From Sphingobium ummariense RL-3 (GTDB lineage: Bacteria > Pseudomonadota > Alphaproteobacteria > Sphingomonadales > Sphingomonadaceae), in the NCBI RefSeq assembly GCF_000447205.1, contig NZ_AUWY01000039.1, positions 38,587-102,586 of the forward strand: a DNA stretch of 64,000 bases. The letters run 5' to 3'. A program made the translations under genes and the position numbers. Below are positions 1 to 12,115 of this stretch, in pieces. The notes beneath the pieces were generated by a model that searched no databases, was not told the DNA's origin, and saw only the letters and a program-made list of their open reading frames with translations. Each line of letters starts with the position of its first letter. Within the stretch, counting starts at the first letter, position 1.

Positions 1-999
1 GACCTCCTGCCCCACGCGGCTCGCGAAGCCGGAAAGATGGGCGTAGCGGGTCATCATCCCGTTGCCGTGCACGACCTCGACGACATTGCCATAGCCCTGA
101 CGCTGGCCGACATAGGTGACACGGCCGCGCGCAGCGGCCAGGATGGGCTGGCCATAGCGACCGGGAAAGTCGATGCCCGCATGGAAGGCGGGGCGGCCGT
201 TGAACGGGTCGCGGCGATAGCCGTAGGAGCTGGTTTCCATCGGCGCGTCGGTCGGCCGGCCGGACGGGATGGCGACCAGGCTGCGCTCCAGGAACTCCAT
301 GCGGGTGAGCGCGTCGGCGAGCTCCTCGAGTTCGGGCGTCAACGCGTCCTTCTCGCCCTGCCAGGGCACGAAGGGGCCGCCCTGCGCCCGGGCGGCGTTG
401 CGGAAAAGCTGATCGGGATTGAGGCCGAAGCTGCGGATCGCTGCTGCTGCCTTGTCGGCGCGGCGATCGACCGCGGCCGTCATCATCATCGCGAAACGCC
501 GCTGCCGGTCCGCCAGGCGAATAAGCGGAGCCGCCTCGGGCGCCAGGCTGATCTTGTCCTTGCCTTCCGGCTTGCCCTCTTCCTCGCCGACCAGATCCTT
601 GCCGGTCGCTGCGCGGCCGTCGCCGAAATGGGTGCGATAGAGCCCGTCCATGAAATCCTGCCGGGCTTCCAGGTCATGGGCCAGGCTGTCCACCGACTTG
701 CGGTAGTCGGCCACTTTGCTGGCGGTGCTGGCTACCGCCTTGCCCTGCGCCGTGAGGACCGCCCGGTCGTGGGCCACGGCGGCGCTTTCCCAAGCCATGG
801 CCAGCGTCACGCCTGCCCAGCCGAGCAGCGCCGTCGACAGGACGCCGATCGACACCATCTGCGCGCGCCGCGAAATGCGGACAAATTTCACCTGACCGCC
901 GCTGCGGAGGAATATCTCCCGCTCCGGGCACAAGGCAGCAAGCCTCTGCCGAAGGGTTACGATCCCCTTCCCATACTTCCGATTCAATTGCGACCCCAC
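1..999 (-). CDS. M23-family peptidoglycan metallopeptidase (3' end outside window)
   Basis: Reading the minus strand gives an N-terminal 'REIFLRSGGQVKFVRISRR' stretch, one membrane-spanning segment ('MVSIGVLSTALLGWAGV'), a long helical, probably coiled-coil region, and then the start of a LytM/M23 domain with 'SYGYRRDPFNGRPAFHAGID'. The His and Asp of 'FHAGID' are the first two zinc ligands and 'RYAHLS' is the usual following motif. The last His-x-His ligand pair lies beyond the window edge. M23 enzymes of this layout cut peptide cross-links of peptidoglycan in the periplasm during growth or division. No ATG precedes the membrane segment in frame; GTG at 999 or TTG at 987 are the only reasonable starts, so the N-terminus is uncertain. 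The family call is firm; the role is inferred. Confidence 0.85.
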   Translation of the reverse strand, partial: MGSQLNRKYGKGIVTLRQRLAALCPEREIFLRSGGQVKFVRISRRAQMVSIGVLSTALLGWAGVTLAMAWESAAVAHDRAVLTAQGKAVASTASKVADYRKSVDSLAHDLEARQDFMDGLYRTHFGDGRAATGKDLVGEEEGKPEGKDKISLAPEAAPLIRLADRQRRFAMMMTAAVDRRADKAAAAIRSFGLNPDQLFRNAARAQGGPFVPWQGEKDALTPELEELADALTRMEFLERSLVAIPSGRPTDAPMETSSYGYRRDPFNGRPAFHAGIDFPGRYGQPILAAARGRVTYVGQRQGYGNVVEVVHGNGMMTRYAHLSGFASRVGQEV

Positions 1000-1143
1000 C
1001 CGCTTTGGAGCTCTTTAAGAGAGTCGCGCCGGTAGCAAAACTCGGTCTCTCGCGCGAATCTGTCGTTGCGCACTCGTGACGAGTCGAGGTGAAGGCGCGA
1101 CGAAACGAGTTTCAGATAAATCGGTTCCCGCCGGCAGAAAATT

Positions 1144-3399
1144 TTACTGCCCTGTTGCGGAGATGCCACGCCCTAGCAGCGGCTGCACCTCTTCGAACGG
1201 GATCGCGGGCCCGAAATGAAAGCCCTGACCGTAGTGGCAGCCCCCGGTGCGCAGATAGTCGATCTGCTGCTGATTTTCGACGCCCTCCGCAACGGTCCGA
1301 ATTCCCAGGCTATAGGCCAGGTTCAGCACGGCCCGGACGATCGCGGCATCCTCCGGGTCGGTCTCCAGGTCGCGCACGAAGCCGCGGTCGATCTTGATGA
1401 TATCGATCGGGAATTGCTTGAGGTGCGAGAGCGACGCGTAGCCGGTGCCGAAATCGTCGAGCGCGATCGAAATGTCCTCGTCGCTCAGTACCCGCAGCGC
1501 ATGGGCCACCCGTTCGCTGTTGCGGCCCATGAAGACCGATTCGGTCACCTCGACCTCGATCATCGAGGGCGGTAGATCTGCCTCCCGCAGGCGCTCCAGC
1601 AGTCGCTCGGCGAACCCCTCCTCGTTGAGGTCGGCGTCGGACACGTTGAACGCGATCTGACCCACGTCGATGCCCTCCATGCGCCATGCCAGGCAGTCGC
1701 GGATGACGCAGTCGATCATCCGCTGGGTAATCGCCGGCCCCAGTTCCGGATGCTCGAAGGCTGCCTTGATGTCACCGGGCATGACGAGGCTGCCGTCCCG
1801 AGTGCGGCAACGGAAGAGCGCCTCGAATCCCACGACCGCACCGCTCTCCAACGACACCTTGGGCTGGTACCAGGGACAGGGCTCCTCCTCCGCCAGGATG
1901 TGGCGCGCGCGGTCCAGCATCGCGCTCTCCTGCTGCCAGCTGTCCAGCAGCGCGGAGTGGAAGACCGTAGCCCGCCCGCGTCCGCTGTTCTTGGCGTGAT
2001 AGAGGGCGATGTCGGCATGCTTGACGAGCGCTGTCCCGTCTCTGCCATGGGCCGGGAACAACGCTGCGCCGATGCTGACGCGGCAGTCGAGCGGCCGTCC
2101 GCGATAGGACAGCGGGGCGTGCAGAAGGTGCGTCAGCCGCGACAGGATCGGCGGCAGGTCGTCGGCACTGCGCAGGGCGGGCAGCAACACGGCGAATTCG
2201 TCCCCACCCATCCGTGCGGCCAGGTCGCCCGGGCGCAGGGCATGCTGCAGGCGCTCGGCCACGGCAGCGAGCAGCGCATCCCCGGCGTCATGCCCGGCCG
2301 TGTCGTTCACCCGTTTGAAATCGTCGAGGTCGATCAGAAGGATGGCGAAGTGGCCGGTAGCGGCTTTCGCGAGCCGGGTCAGCGATTCCAGAAAATGCGA
2401 TCTGTTGCCCAGGCCCGTCAGCGGGTCCGACATCGCCAGCCGTTCCAGATGCTGCTCGGCGATCTTGCGGTCGGTGATATCGACGGCGCTGGTCATGAAA
2501 CAGGCTTCGCCGTCGATCACGATCTCGCGCGAAGACAGCAATATGTCGCGCATGCTCCCGTCGCCCCGGCGCAGCCGGCATTCGAAATTATCGAGCGCCT
2601 TGCCCCGTTCGAGTTGCGCGAACAGCGCATCCCGGGCGGACAGATCCTCATATGTCTGCGCGACATTGGTGAGCGTGCTGTTGCTCCCGGCGGCATAGGC
2701 TTCCGCCGCGGCCCGGTTCAGCCGGATGACCGACCCGTCCCGCCGCGTTACCAGCAGTGGCAGCGGCACCGCCATGAACATGCGCTCTAGCGCGTCGCGC
2801 GCCGCCTCGGCTTCCTTGCCCGACGTCCACTCCTTGCGCTGGAGCCGATTGGTCCGCGCGACCGCGATCCACATTCCGCAGTGCAGGATCAGCAGGGCCA
2901 GGATCATGCCGGACAGAGTCGGCGCAAGCGGCGCTCGCCACAGATAGCCGATCAGCAGGATGACGCCGCAACCCAGGCCACCGCCGACATTGCCGCGGAA
3001 GCTGGTGGGCACGACCAGATAGAAGACGGTCGGCAGCAGTACCAGCACGAAGATAGCAATGTCGCTGCGGGACGAGACGAGGAAGGCGACGCCTATGGCC
3101 GTGACCGCCTGCCAGGCGAAGCAGATCCGCTCGACCGCCCTGAAGCTTGTCATATGGCGGCAGAAGGGAAGGCAGGCGAGCGACCAGAGGATGACCGCGA
3201 CCCGCGCGGGCACGGCGACCCAGAAATGGGGGGTCCCGGCAAAGCGCCAGTCGCTGAACAGGAAGAGTGCGTTGAGCACGACCGACAGGATGAAGATCAG
3301 CCGCGCCTGACGGCGCGAATCGCCCAGCCGGTCCGCTTGGAAACGCGCTTCCTTCGCGCGGTCGCGAAATTCGCCCGTGATGGGTGATAGAGGGGTCAC
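1144..3399 (-). CDS. Membrane PAS-GGDEF-EAL cyclic-di-GMP enzyme
   Basis: This 751-residue protein has a hydrophobic sensor region of about six helices (residues 30-180), a PAS domain (about 200-310), a GGDEF domain and an EAL domain. The diguanylate cyclase signature 'MGGDEF' is intact, with the first Gly at residue 398. The phosphodiesterase signature 'EALFR' starts near residue 526, and the loop motif 'DDFGTGYASL', 'EVTES', 'KIDRGF' and 'AEGVEN' are all present. Both activities could therefore be functional, and the protein may make or degrade c-di-GMP depending on the signal. It is transcribed away from the ribosomal block, with no gene coupled to it. The ligand sensed by the membrane region cannot be read from sequence. 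Confidence 0.93.
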   Translation of the reverse strand: MTPLSPITGEFRDRAKEARFQADRLGDSRRQARLIFILSVVLNALFLFSDWRFAGTPHFWVAVPARVAVILWSLACLPFCRHMTSFRAVERICFAWQAVTAIGVAFLVSSRSDIAIFVLVLLPTVFYLVVPTSFRGNVGGGLGCGVILLIGYLWRAPLAPTLSGMILALLILHCGMWIAVARTNRLQRKEWTSGKEAEAARDALERMFMAVPLPLLVTRRDGSVIRLNRAAAEAYAAGSNSTLTNVAQTYEDLSARDALFAQLERGKALDNFECRLRRGDGSMRDILLSSREIVIDGEACFMTSAVDITDRKIAEQHLERLAMSDPLTGLGNRSHFLESLTRLAKAATGHFAILLIDLDDFKRVNDTAGHDAGDALLAAVAERLQHALRPGDLAARMGGDEFAVLLPALRSADDLPPILSRLTHLLHAPLSYRGRPLDCRVSIGAALFPAHGRDGTALVKHADIALYHAKNSGRGRATVFHSALLDSWQQESAMLDRARHILAEEEPCPWYQPKVSLESGAVVGFEALFRCRTRDGSLVMPGDIKAAFEHPELGPAITQRMIDCVIRDCLAWRMEGIDVGQIAFNVSDADLNEEGFAERLLERLREADLPPSMIEVEVTESVFMGRNSERVAHALRVLSDEDISIALDDFGTGYASLSHLKQFPIDIIKIDRGFVRDLETDPEDAAIVRAVLNLAYSLGIRTVAEGVENQQQIDYLRTGGCHYGQGFHFGPAIPFEEVQPLLGRGISATGQ

Positions 3400-3511
3400 T
3401 GACTGTCCAAACCGGCGCCTTGCCCGGTGCGCCTGAATTAGCCGGTTAACCTTGTCAAATTCCTAAGAGCGGGCTGACGGCGCCCGCGCGGGAGGGGAGC
3501 GGGGCCATTGC

Positions 3512-3540
3512 TTGACCCGGAAGCCTGCGGTCGCTATAGG
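3512..3540 (+). promoter_or_regulatory. Sigma-70 type promoter of the str operon
   Basis: TTGACC (3512-3517) and TATAGG (3535-3540) are separated by exactly 17 bases, giving a near-consensus promoter about 210 bases upstream of rpsL. It is the only strong candidate in the 350-base gap between the divergent c-di-GMP gene and rpsL. Transcription would start near 3547. Confidence 0.7.
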
Positions 3541-3546
3541 CCCGCG

Positions 3547-3749
3547 CTGCCCAGCGGCCTGCGGTTGCGAGATTCGTCTTTCCATCGACGACATGCCGGG
3601 TGAACACAGAGCTGAACATTGCCGGGTGCTCTTGCGGCTCCAGGGGGTCTATTGCCCTCGGGGCCTTTGCCGTTTCGGGGCGACACGCCTCCGGGCGGCA
3701 CGGAACGCGGGAATGCCAAGGTAAAGTAACTGAAAAGGTGAAGGGCTTC
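3547..3749 (+). promoter_or_regulatory. Long 5' leader of the rpsL operon
   Basis: About 200 transcribed but apparently untranslated bases lie between the predicted start and the rpsL ATG. An open frame from 3600 runs into rpsL, but its codons do not resemble the S12 N-terminus, which begins '[11 protein letters not shown]' at 3750. 'AAAAGG' at 3734-3739 is the likely ribosome binding site. The rest of the gap (3400-3511) shows no gene. A regulatory role for the leader is an inference. Confidence 0.4.
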
Positions 3750-4121
3750 ATGCCAACGATCAACCAGCTGGTCCGCAAGGGCCGCGAACTGCAGAAGACC
3801 AAGTCGAAGGTCCCTGCGATGGAGGCGAACCCGCAGAAGCGCGGCGTTTGCACCCGCGTCTATACGACGACCCCGAAGAAGCCGAACTCGGCGCTCCGCA
3901 AGGTGGCGAAGGTGCGTCTGGTCAACCAGCGCGAAGTCATCACCTACATTCCCGGTGAAGGCCACAACCTTCAGGAGCACAGCGTCGTGCTGATCCGCGG
4001 CGGCCGCGTGCGCGACCTTCCCGGTGTGCGCTATCACGTGCTGCGCGGCGTTCTGGATACCCAGGGCGTCAAGGACCGTAAGCAGAGCCGTTCGAAGTAC
4101 GGCGCGAAGCGTCCGAAGTAA
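3750..4121 (+). CDS. rpsL: 30S ribosomal protein S12
   Basis: This is a 123-residue S12, matching the family length. It sits in the decoding centre of the small subunit and governs accuracy. The conserved loops '[13 protein letters not shown]' (Lys43 retained) and '[11 protein letters not shown]' are present. Residue 88, in '[14 protein letters not shown]', is Arg (codon CGC) where the streptomycin-sensitive Escherichia coli protein has Lys. K88R is a classic streptomycin-resistance substitution. It is the first gene of the str operon, 15 bases upstream of rpsG. Confidence 0.98.
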   Translation: MPTINQLVRKGRELQKTKSKVPAMEANPQKRGVCTRVYTTTPKKPNSALRKVAKVRLVNQREVITYIPGEGHNLQEHSVVLIRGGRVRDLPGVRYHVLRGVLDTQGVKDRKQSRSKYGAKRPK

Positions 4122-4136
4122 GGGAGACACAGAACC

Positions 4137-4607
4137 ATGTCACGTCGTCGTCGCCCCGAAAAGCGCGTCATCCTGCCCGATCCCAAGTTCGGTGATGTCG
4201 TGCTGTCGAAGTTCATGAACAGCATCATGCAGGACGGCAAGAAGGCCGTCGCCGAGTCCATCGTGTACGGTGCTCTCGACACTGTCGAGGCACGGTCCAA
4301 GAAGGACCCGATCCAGATGTTCCACGATGCGCTGAACAATGTGAAGCCGGGCATCGAGGTCCGCAGCCGCCGCGTCGGCGGTGCGACCTACCAGGTCCCC
4401 GTCGAGGTGCGCCCGGAGCGCGCCCAGGCGCTGGCCATCCGCTGGCTGATCACCGCTTCGCGCAACCGCAGCGAGACCACGATGGCCGCGCGGCTGTCGG
4501 GCGAACTGCTGGACGCGGCCAACAACCGCGGCAATGCGGTCAAGAAGCGCGAAGACACGCACCGCATGGCGGAAGCGAACCGCGCCTTCTCGCATTACCG
4601 TTGGTAA
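4137..4607 (+). CDS. rpsG: 30S ribosomal protein S7
   Basis: This 156-residue S7 has the usual '[10 protein letters not shown]' N-terminus and ends in 'AFSHYRW', the short C-terminal form. It nucleates assembly of the 30S head on 16S rRNA and contacts the E-site tRNA. In enteric bacteria S7 also acts as translational repressor of the str operon; whether it does so here is unknown. 'AGGGAGA' precedes the ATG. A GC-rich hairpin follows the stop codon. Confidence 0.98.
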   Translation: MSRRRRPEKRVILPDPKFGDVVLSKFMNSIMQDGKKAVAESIVYGALDTVEARSKKDPIQMFHDALNNVKPGIEVRSRRVGGATYQVPVEVRPERAQALAIRWLITASRNRSETTMAARLSGELLDAANNRGNAVKKREDTHRMAEANRAFSHYRW

Positions 4608-4619
4608 GCACTATATAGG

Positions 4620-4652
4620 AAGGCGGGCGCCGGCACCGGTGCCCGCCTTCTT
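4620..4652 (+). terminator. Terminator-like hairpin between rpsG and fusA
   Basis: The arms AAGGCGGGCGCCGG (4620-4633) and CCGGTGCCCGCCTT (4636-4649) pair fully with one G-T wobble, the innermost bases forming the loop, and are followed by CTTCTT. The T tract is weak, so this may reduce rather than stop transcription into fusA. Confidence 0.45.
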
Positions 4653-4777
4653 GCAACAGCCCGCTGAATTCCGGTCCGTTCGCCAAGGGTCCCTACCCAT
4701 GGCGGGCGCTTTGGTTTAGGGGCCGCACGCAAGACCCGAATCCCCAACCGCCGGCGCACCGGCAACGGAGAACTACC

Positions 4778-6850
<2,073 letters not shown>

Positions 6851-6983
6851 AGAATCCGCTGATCGGCCCGGGAAACCGGGTCGGTTAGGGCTGGCATTCT
6901 GCAAATTTGCTGCTATGGACGCGCCTTCGCAAGGCGCGGCCGAGCGGTCAAACCACACGGATTTGATTAGAAGGTAGGATAAA

Positions 6984-8174
<1,191 letters not shown>

Positions 8175-8185
8175 TATAGGACCGC

Positions 8186-8225
8186 AGCGGCGCGAATCGC
8201 CTGATTCGCGCCGCTCGGAATTTTT
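8186..8225 (+). terminator. Intrinsic terminator between tuf and rpsJ
   Basis: AGCGGCGCGAATC (8186-8198) and GATTCGCGCCGCT (8203-8215) form a perfect 13-bp stem with a GCCT loop, followed by CGGAATTTTT. This marks the end of the str unit, or a partial stop before rpsJ. Confidence 0.75.
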
Positions 8226-8318
8226 GCCGCCTCGGATCGTCTTTCTCCGGCTCGAATGAGCTAGAAGGGCAGTAGCGGGGCGGTTTTGTTTTTGGCTCTT
8301 TCGCATCGGTACAGGAAT

Positions 8319-8627
8319 ATGGACAGCAACATCCGCATTCGCCTCAAGGCGTTCGATCATCGCGTGCTCGACCAGGCGACCGGCGACATCGCCGACACCG
8401 CCCGCCGCACGGGCGCTCTCATCCGCGGTCCCATTCCCCTTCCGACGCGCATTGAGAAGTTCACGGTCAACCGTGGCCCGCACATCGACAAGAAGTCGCG
8501 CGAGCAGTTCGAGGTCCGCACCTACAAGCGTATGCTTGACATTGTGCAGCCCACGCCGCAGACGGTCGACGCGCTGATGAAGCTGGATCTGGCTGCCGGC
8601 GTGAACGTGGAAATCAAGCTGGCCTGA
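8319..8627 (+). CDS. rpsJ: 30S ribosomal protein S10
   Basis: This is the 102-residue S10 (NusE), beginning '[19 protein letters not shown]'. It is a structural protein of the 30S head and, in other bacteria, part of the NusB antitermination complex that links transcription and translation. An open frame extends further upstream, but the ATG at 8319, preceded by 'ACAGGA', matches the family start. It is unusually isolated: a terminator lies 94 bases upstream and another about 200 bases downstream. Confidence 0.97.
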   Translation: MDSNIRIRLKAFDHRVLDQATGDIADTARRTGALIRGPIPLPTRIEKFTVNRGPHIDKKSREQFEVRTYKRMLDIVQPTPQTVDALMKLDLAAGVNVEIKLA

Positions 8628-8663
8628 TCGCCGGCAAGTTCCTGCCAACCGCAAGGAGGGTGG

Positions 8664-8855
8664 GGTATCGGGCATTCCGCCTATGGTGGAGGCTCAAACG
8701 ACACAAGGGATACCGCACGGCCGCTCCGGTGAACCGGTTCGGGTCGTGGTCCTGGTCCCCCGTCGCCTTCCCCGAGAGGGGTCGGCATCCAACCCTGACG
8801 GGGTGATCGCTATATTCGGGTTGGGCCGCGAAGGAGAAATCCTGCGCGGTTTTTT
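8664..8855 (+). promoter_or_regulatory. Structured RNA leader ahead of rplC, ending in a terminator (putative attenuator)
   Basis: The 277-base gap between rpsJ and rplC contains a series of self-complementary elements. GGTATC (8664-8669) pairs with GATACC (8709-8714), enclosing CCGCC-TAT-GGTGG (8677-8689). These are followed by CCGG-TGAA-CCGG (8726-8737) and by CCCC-GAGA-GGGG (8770-8781), which is flanked by a GCC/GGC outer helix. The series ends in an intrinsic terminator at 8826-8855. A multi-helix leader ending in a terminator directly before a ribosomal-protein gene is the layout of an autoregulatory attenuator, with L4 or another product of the operon a possible ligand. The structures are seen in the sequence; the regulatory function is inferred. 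Confidence 0.55.
8826..8855 (+). terminator. Intrinsic terminator upstream of rplC
   Basis: CCGCGAAGGA (8826-8835), a GAAA tetraloop (8836-8839) and TCCTGCGCGG (8840-8849) form a 10-bp stem with one A-G mismatch, followed at once by six T residues (8850-8855). It is a textbook intrinsic terminator placed inside the S10 gene cluster. Confidence 0.8.
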
Positions 8856-8904
8856 CGTTGGATACGCCCGCTGCTACGGTGGGCCTCTATGGGAGTAATC
8901 GGTG

Positions 8905-9660
8905 ATGCGCACAGGCGTGATCGCTAAGAAAGTCGGGATGACCCGTCTGTTCCAGGAGGACGGACGTCATATTCCCGTTACGGTTCTCGCCCTCGAGGGC
9001 AATCAGGTCGTCGCCCGCAAGGACGTCTCGTCGGATGGCTATGTCGCTGTCCAGCTCGGCGCGGGTGTTGCGAAGGTCAAGAATGTCGCCAAGCCGCAGC
9101 GCGGCCACTTCGCCAAGGCGGAAGTGGAGCCGAAGGCGCGCCTGGTCGAATTCCGCGTCGCCGAGGATGCGCTTCTCGATGTCGGCGCCGAGATCGCGGC
9201 CGACCATTTCATCGCCGGCCAGCTGGTCGACGTGGCGGGCCATACCCAGGGTAAGGGTTTCGCCGGCGCCATGAAGCGCTGGGGTTTCGGCGGTATGCGC
9301 GCCACCCACGGCGTGTCGATCAGCCACCGCGCCCACGGTTCGACTGGTAACCGCCAGGATCCGGGTCGCGTCTTCAAGAACAAGAAGATGGCTGGCCACA
9401 TGGGTGACCGCGAGCGGACCCAGCAGAATCTCGAGATCGTCCGCACGGACGTCGAGCGCGGCCTGCTGTTCGTCAAGGGCAGCGTCCCGGGCGCCAAGGG
9501 CACCTGGCTGACCGTCTGCGACGCCGTCAAGGTCAAGCGTCCCGCTGACGCGCCCTATCCGGCGAGCCTGAAGCAGGCCGCCAACAGCAACACCGCTGCG
9601 GCAGAGACGCCGGCCGAAGAGGCTGCCGCTCCCGAAGCGACCGAAGGCCAGGAGGGCTAA
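8905..9660 (+). CDS. rplC: 50S ribosomal protein L3
   Basis: This L3 is 251 residues from ATG 8905; an adjacent in-frame GTG at 8902 is a less well spaced alternative, as 'GGGAG' lies nine bases before the ATG. L3 is an early assembly protein that reaches the peptidyl-transferase centre. The conserved '[13 protein letters not shown]' loop, carrying the Gln that is methylated in other bacteria, is intact. The C-terminus has a tail of about 25 Ala/Glu-rich residues beyond the E. coli protein. The stop is three bases before rplD. Confidence 0.97.
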   Translation: MRTGVIAKKVGMTRLFQEDGRHIPVTVLALEGNQVVARKDVSSDGYVAVQLGAGVAKVKNVAKPQRGHFAKAEVEPKARLVEFRVAEDALLDVGAEIAADHFIAGQLVDVAGHTQGKGFAGAMKRWGFGGMRATHGVSISHRAHGSTGNRQDPGRVFKNKKMAGHMGDRERTQQNLEIVRTDVERGLLFVKGSVPGAKGTWLTVCDAVKVKRPADAPYPASLKQAANSNTAAAETPAEEAAAPEATEGQEG

Positions 9661-9663
9661 GAA

Positions 9664-10287
9664 GTGAAGGTCAACGTACAGACCCTCGACGCGCAGAGCG
9701 CCGGCGAGCTGGAGCTGAACGACGCCGTGTTCGGCGTCGAGCCCCGCGCCGACATCCTGCACCGCGTCGTCACCTGGCAGCTCGAGAAGCGCCGCGCACC
9801 CGCGCGGGCGACCCGCGAGCGTTCCGACGTCGCCCGTACCGGCAAGAAGTTCGGTCGCCAGAAGGGCGGCGGCACCGCCCGTCACGGCGACCGCAAGGCG
9901 CCCGTGTTCATCGGCGGTGGTAAGGCGCACGGCGCCCGCGCCCGCGACTTCGGCCACGACCTCAACAAGAAGGTGCGTGCGCTGGGCCTGAAGATGGCGC
10001 TTTCGTCGAAGGCCAAGGACGGCTCGCTGATCGTGCTCGACAGCTTCGACGTGGCGGATGGCAAGACCAAGAACCTGGTCGCGAACCTCGCCAAGCTGAA
10101 CCTCAGCAAGGCGCTGTTCATCGACGGCGACGCGGTGAACGTCAGTTTCGCAAAGGCTTCGGCCAACATCGTGGGTGTCAACCTGCTGCCCGCCGTCGGT
10201 GCCAATGTGTACGACATTCTGAAGGCCGACTCGCTGGTGCTCACCCGCGCCGCGGTCGAGAAGCTGGAGGCCCGTTTCCATGGCTAA
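9664..10287 (+). CDS. rplD: 50S ribosomal protein L4
   Basis: This 207-residue L4 starts with GTG, three bases after the rplC stop. The extended loop lining the exit tunnel ('[21 protein letters not shown]') is intact. In gammaproteobacteria L4 represses its own operon by binding an mRNA leader and causing termination, which makes it the first candidate ligand for the leader upstream of rplC. It overlaps rplW by eight bases. Confidence 0.97.
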   Translation: MKVNVQTLDAQSAGELELNDAVFGVEPRADILHRVVTWQLEKRRAPARATRERSDVARTGKKFGRQKGGGTARHGDRKAPVFIGGGKAHGARARDFGHDLNKKVRALGLKMALSSKAKDGSLIVLDSFDVADGKTKNLVANLAKLNLSKALFIDGDAVNVSFAKASANIVGVNLLPAVGANVYDILKADSLVLTRAAVEKLEARFHG

Positions 10288-10594
10288 GAAGCAAGCCGCG
10301 ACCGTGGACAACCGTCATTACGACGTCGTTGTCGCGCCGGTCATCACCGAGAAGTCGACCCTTCTCTCCGAGAACAACGCCGTGGTCTTCAAGGTCGCGA
10401 ACGAAGCGTCGAAGCCGGAGATCAAGGCCGCTGTCGAGGCCCTGTTCAACGTGAACGTGGTGAGCGTCAACACGCTGGTCACCAAGGGCAAGACGAAGAA
10501 GTGGAAGGGCAAGCCCTACACCCGCTCGGACGTCAAGAAGGCGATCGTCCGCCTGGCCGATGGTCAGTCGATCGACGTCACCACCGGTATTTGA
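10280..10594 (+). CDS. rplW: 50S ribosomal protein L23
   Basis: This is a 104-residue L23 located at the exit of the peptide tunnel, where it docks trigger factor and the signal recognition particle. '[13 protein letters not shown]' and '[16 protein letters not shown]' are the diagnostic segments. The start overlaps the end of rplD by eight bases, suggesting translational coupling. Confidence 0.97.
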   Translation: MAKKQAATVDNRHYDVVVAPVITEKSTLLSENNAVVFKVANEASKPEIKAAVEALFNVNVVSVNTLVTKGKTKKWKGKPYTRSDVKKAIVRLADGQSIDVTTGI

Positions 10595-10604
10595 GGCAGG
10601 ATAA

Positions 10605-11441
10605 ATGGCACTCAAGCACTATAACCCGACGAGCCCGGCCCAGCGCGGCCTGATCCTCGTCGACAAGTCGAGCCTGCACAAAGGCAAGCCTGTCAAGGCG
10701 CTGACCGAGGGCAAGCGCAAGACCGGTGGTCGCAACAACAAGGGCCATGTGACCTCGCGCGGCATCGCCGGCGGCCACAAGCAGCGCTATCGCATCATCG
10801 ACTTCAAGCGTCGCCTGTGGGACGTCGAAGGCACGGTCGAGCGTCTGGAATATGACCCCAACCGCACCGCCTTCATCGCGCTGGTCAACTATGCCGATGG
10901 CACCCAGGCCTATATCCTGGCGCCGCAGCGCCTGGCCCCCGGCGACAAGGTCGTTTCGGGCCGGAAGACCGACGTGAAGCCGGGCAATGCGATGGAGCTG
11001 GGCCAGATGCCGGTCGGCACCATCATCCACAACATCGAGATGAAGCCGGGCAAGGGTGGTCAGCTCTGCCGTTCGGCTGGCACCTATGCCCAGCTCGTCG
11101 GTCGCGATCGCGGCATGGTGATGGTCCGCCTGTCTTCGGGTGAGCAGCGCTACATCCGTTCGGACTGCATGGGCACCATCGGCGCCGTGTCGAACCCCGA
11201 CAACGCCAACACCAACCTCGCCAAGGCCGGCCGTAACCGCTGGCTGGGCAAGCGCCCGCTGACGCGCGGCGTGGCGAAGAACCCGGTCGATCACCCGCAT
11301 GGCGGTGGTGAAGGCCGGACCTCGGGCGGCCGGCATCCGGTCACGCCGTGGGGCAAGCCGACCAAGGGTGCGCGCACCCGCCACAACAAGGCGACGGACA
11401 AGTTCATCATCCGTAGCCGCCACGCGAAGAAGAAGAGGTAA
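10605..11441 (+). CDS. rplB: 50S ribosomal protein L2
   Basis: This 278-residue L2 is required for subunit association and peptidyl transfer. It carries '[20 protein letters not shown]' near the N-terminus and the C-terminal '[19 protein letters not shown]', including the His conserved at the active site. The length matches the family. It lies ten bases after rplW, preceded by 'AGGA'. Confidence 0.98.
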   Translation: MALKHYNPTSPAQRGLILVDKSSLHKGKPVKALTEGKRKTGGRNNKGHVTSRGIAGGHKQRYRIIDFKRRLWDVEGTVERLEYDPNRTAFIALVNYADGTQAYILAPQRLAPGDKVVSGRKTDVKPGNAMELGQMPVGTIIHNIEMKPGKGGQLCRSAGTYAQLVGRDRGMVMVRLSSGEQRYIRSDCMGTIGAVSNPDNANTNLAKAGRNRWLGKRPLTRGVAKNPVDHPHGGGEGRTSGGRHPVTPWGKPTKGARTRHNKATDKFIIRSRHAKKKR

Positions 11442-11446
11442 GCGAG

Positions 11447-11725
11447 ATGGCTCGTTCCGTCTGGAAAGGTCCGTTCGTGGACCTCAGCCTTCTGAAGAAG
11501 GCGGAAGCCGCGCAGGATGCCAATGGCCGCAGCGGCCCGATCAAGACCTGGTCGCGCCGCTCCACCATCCTGCCGCAGTTCGTCGGCCTGACGTTCAACG
11601 TCTATAATGGCCGCAAGCATGTTCCGGTCTCCGTGAACGAGGATATGGTGGGTCACAAGCTCGGCGAGTTCGCCCCGACCCGCTACTTCCCCGGCCACGC
11701 CGCCGACAAGAAGGGTAAGCGCTGA
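11447..11725 (+). CDS. rpsS: 30S ribosomal protein S19
   Basis: This 92-residue S19 binds the 30S head near S13. '[18 protein letters not shown]' and '[15 protein letters not shown]' are typical. It begins five bases after rplB, and its TGA overlaps the ATG of rplV by one base. Confidence 0.97.
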   Translation: MARSVWKGPFVDLSLLKKAEAAQDANGRSGPIKTWSRRSTILPQFVGLTFNVYNGRKHVPVSVNEDMVGHKLGEFAPTRYFPGHAADKKGKR

Positions 11726-12111
11726 TGTCGAAGCCCAAGGCTCCCCGTCGCGTCGCCGACAATGAGGCTCTGGCCGTCGGCACGCAGATCCGCGGTTCGG
11801 CCCAGAAGCTGAACCTGGTGGCGACGCTGATCCGCGGCCGCAAGGTCGAGGACGCGCTGAACATTCTCGCCTTCTCGAAGAAGGCGATGGCGGTCGACGT
11901 GCGCAAGGTGCTGGCTTCGGCCATCGCCAATGCGGAAAACAACCACAATCTGGACGTCGACGCTCTGGTCGTCGCGGAAGCATCGGTGGGCAAGAGCTTC
12001 ACCATGAAGCGCTTCCACGCCCGTGGCCGCGGCAAGTCGACCCGGATCCTGAAGCCCTTCAGCCGCGTGCGCATTGTCGTGCGTGAGGCTGGCGAAGAGG
12101 CGGAGGCGTAA
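11725..12111 (+). CDS. rplV: 50S ribosomal protein L22
   Basis: This is a 128-residue L22, slightly longer than the E. coli form at its N-terminus. Its beta-hairpin loop reaches the exit tunnel and is a site of macrolide resistance; '[20 protein letters not shown]' is the recognisable loop. It shares one base with the rpsS stop codon (TGATG) and ends four bases before rpsC. Confidence 0.96.
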   Translation: MSKPKAPRRVADNEALAVGTQIRGSAQKLNLVATLIRGRKVEDALNILAFSKKAMAVDVRKVLASAIANAENNHNLDVDALVVAEASVGKSFTMKRFHARGRGKSTRILKPFSRVRIVVREAGEEAEA

Positions 12112-12115
12112 GACT

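Noticed and set aside
37..1035. Plus-strand open frame of 332 codons at the window start
   Set aside because: The minus strand encodes a convincing M23 peptidase across the same bases.
8683..8898. 71-codon open frame in the rpsJ-rplC leader
   Set aside because: It has no ribosome binding site, runs through the terminator hairpin and has no family resemblance; a leader peptide cannot be wholly excluded.
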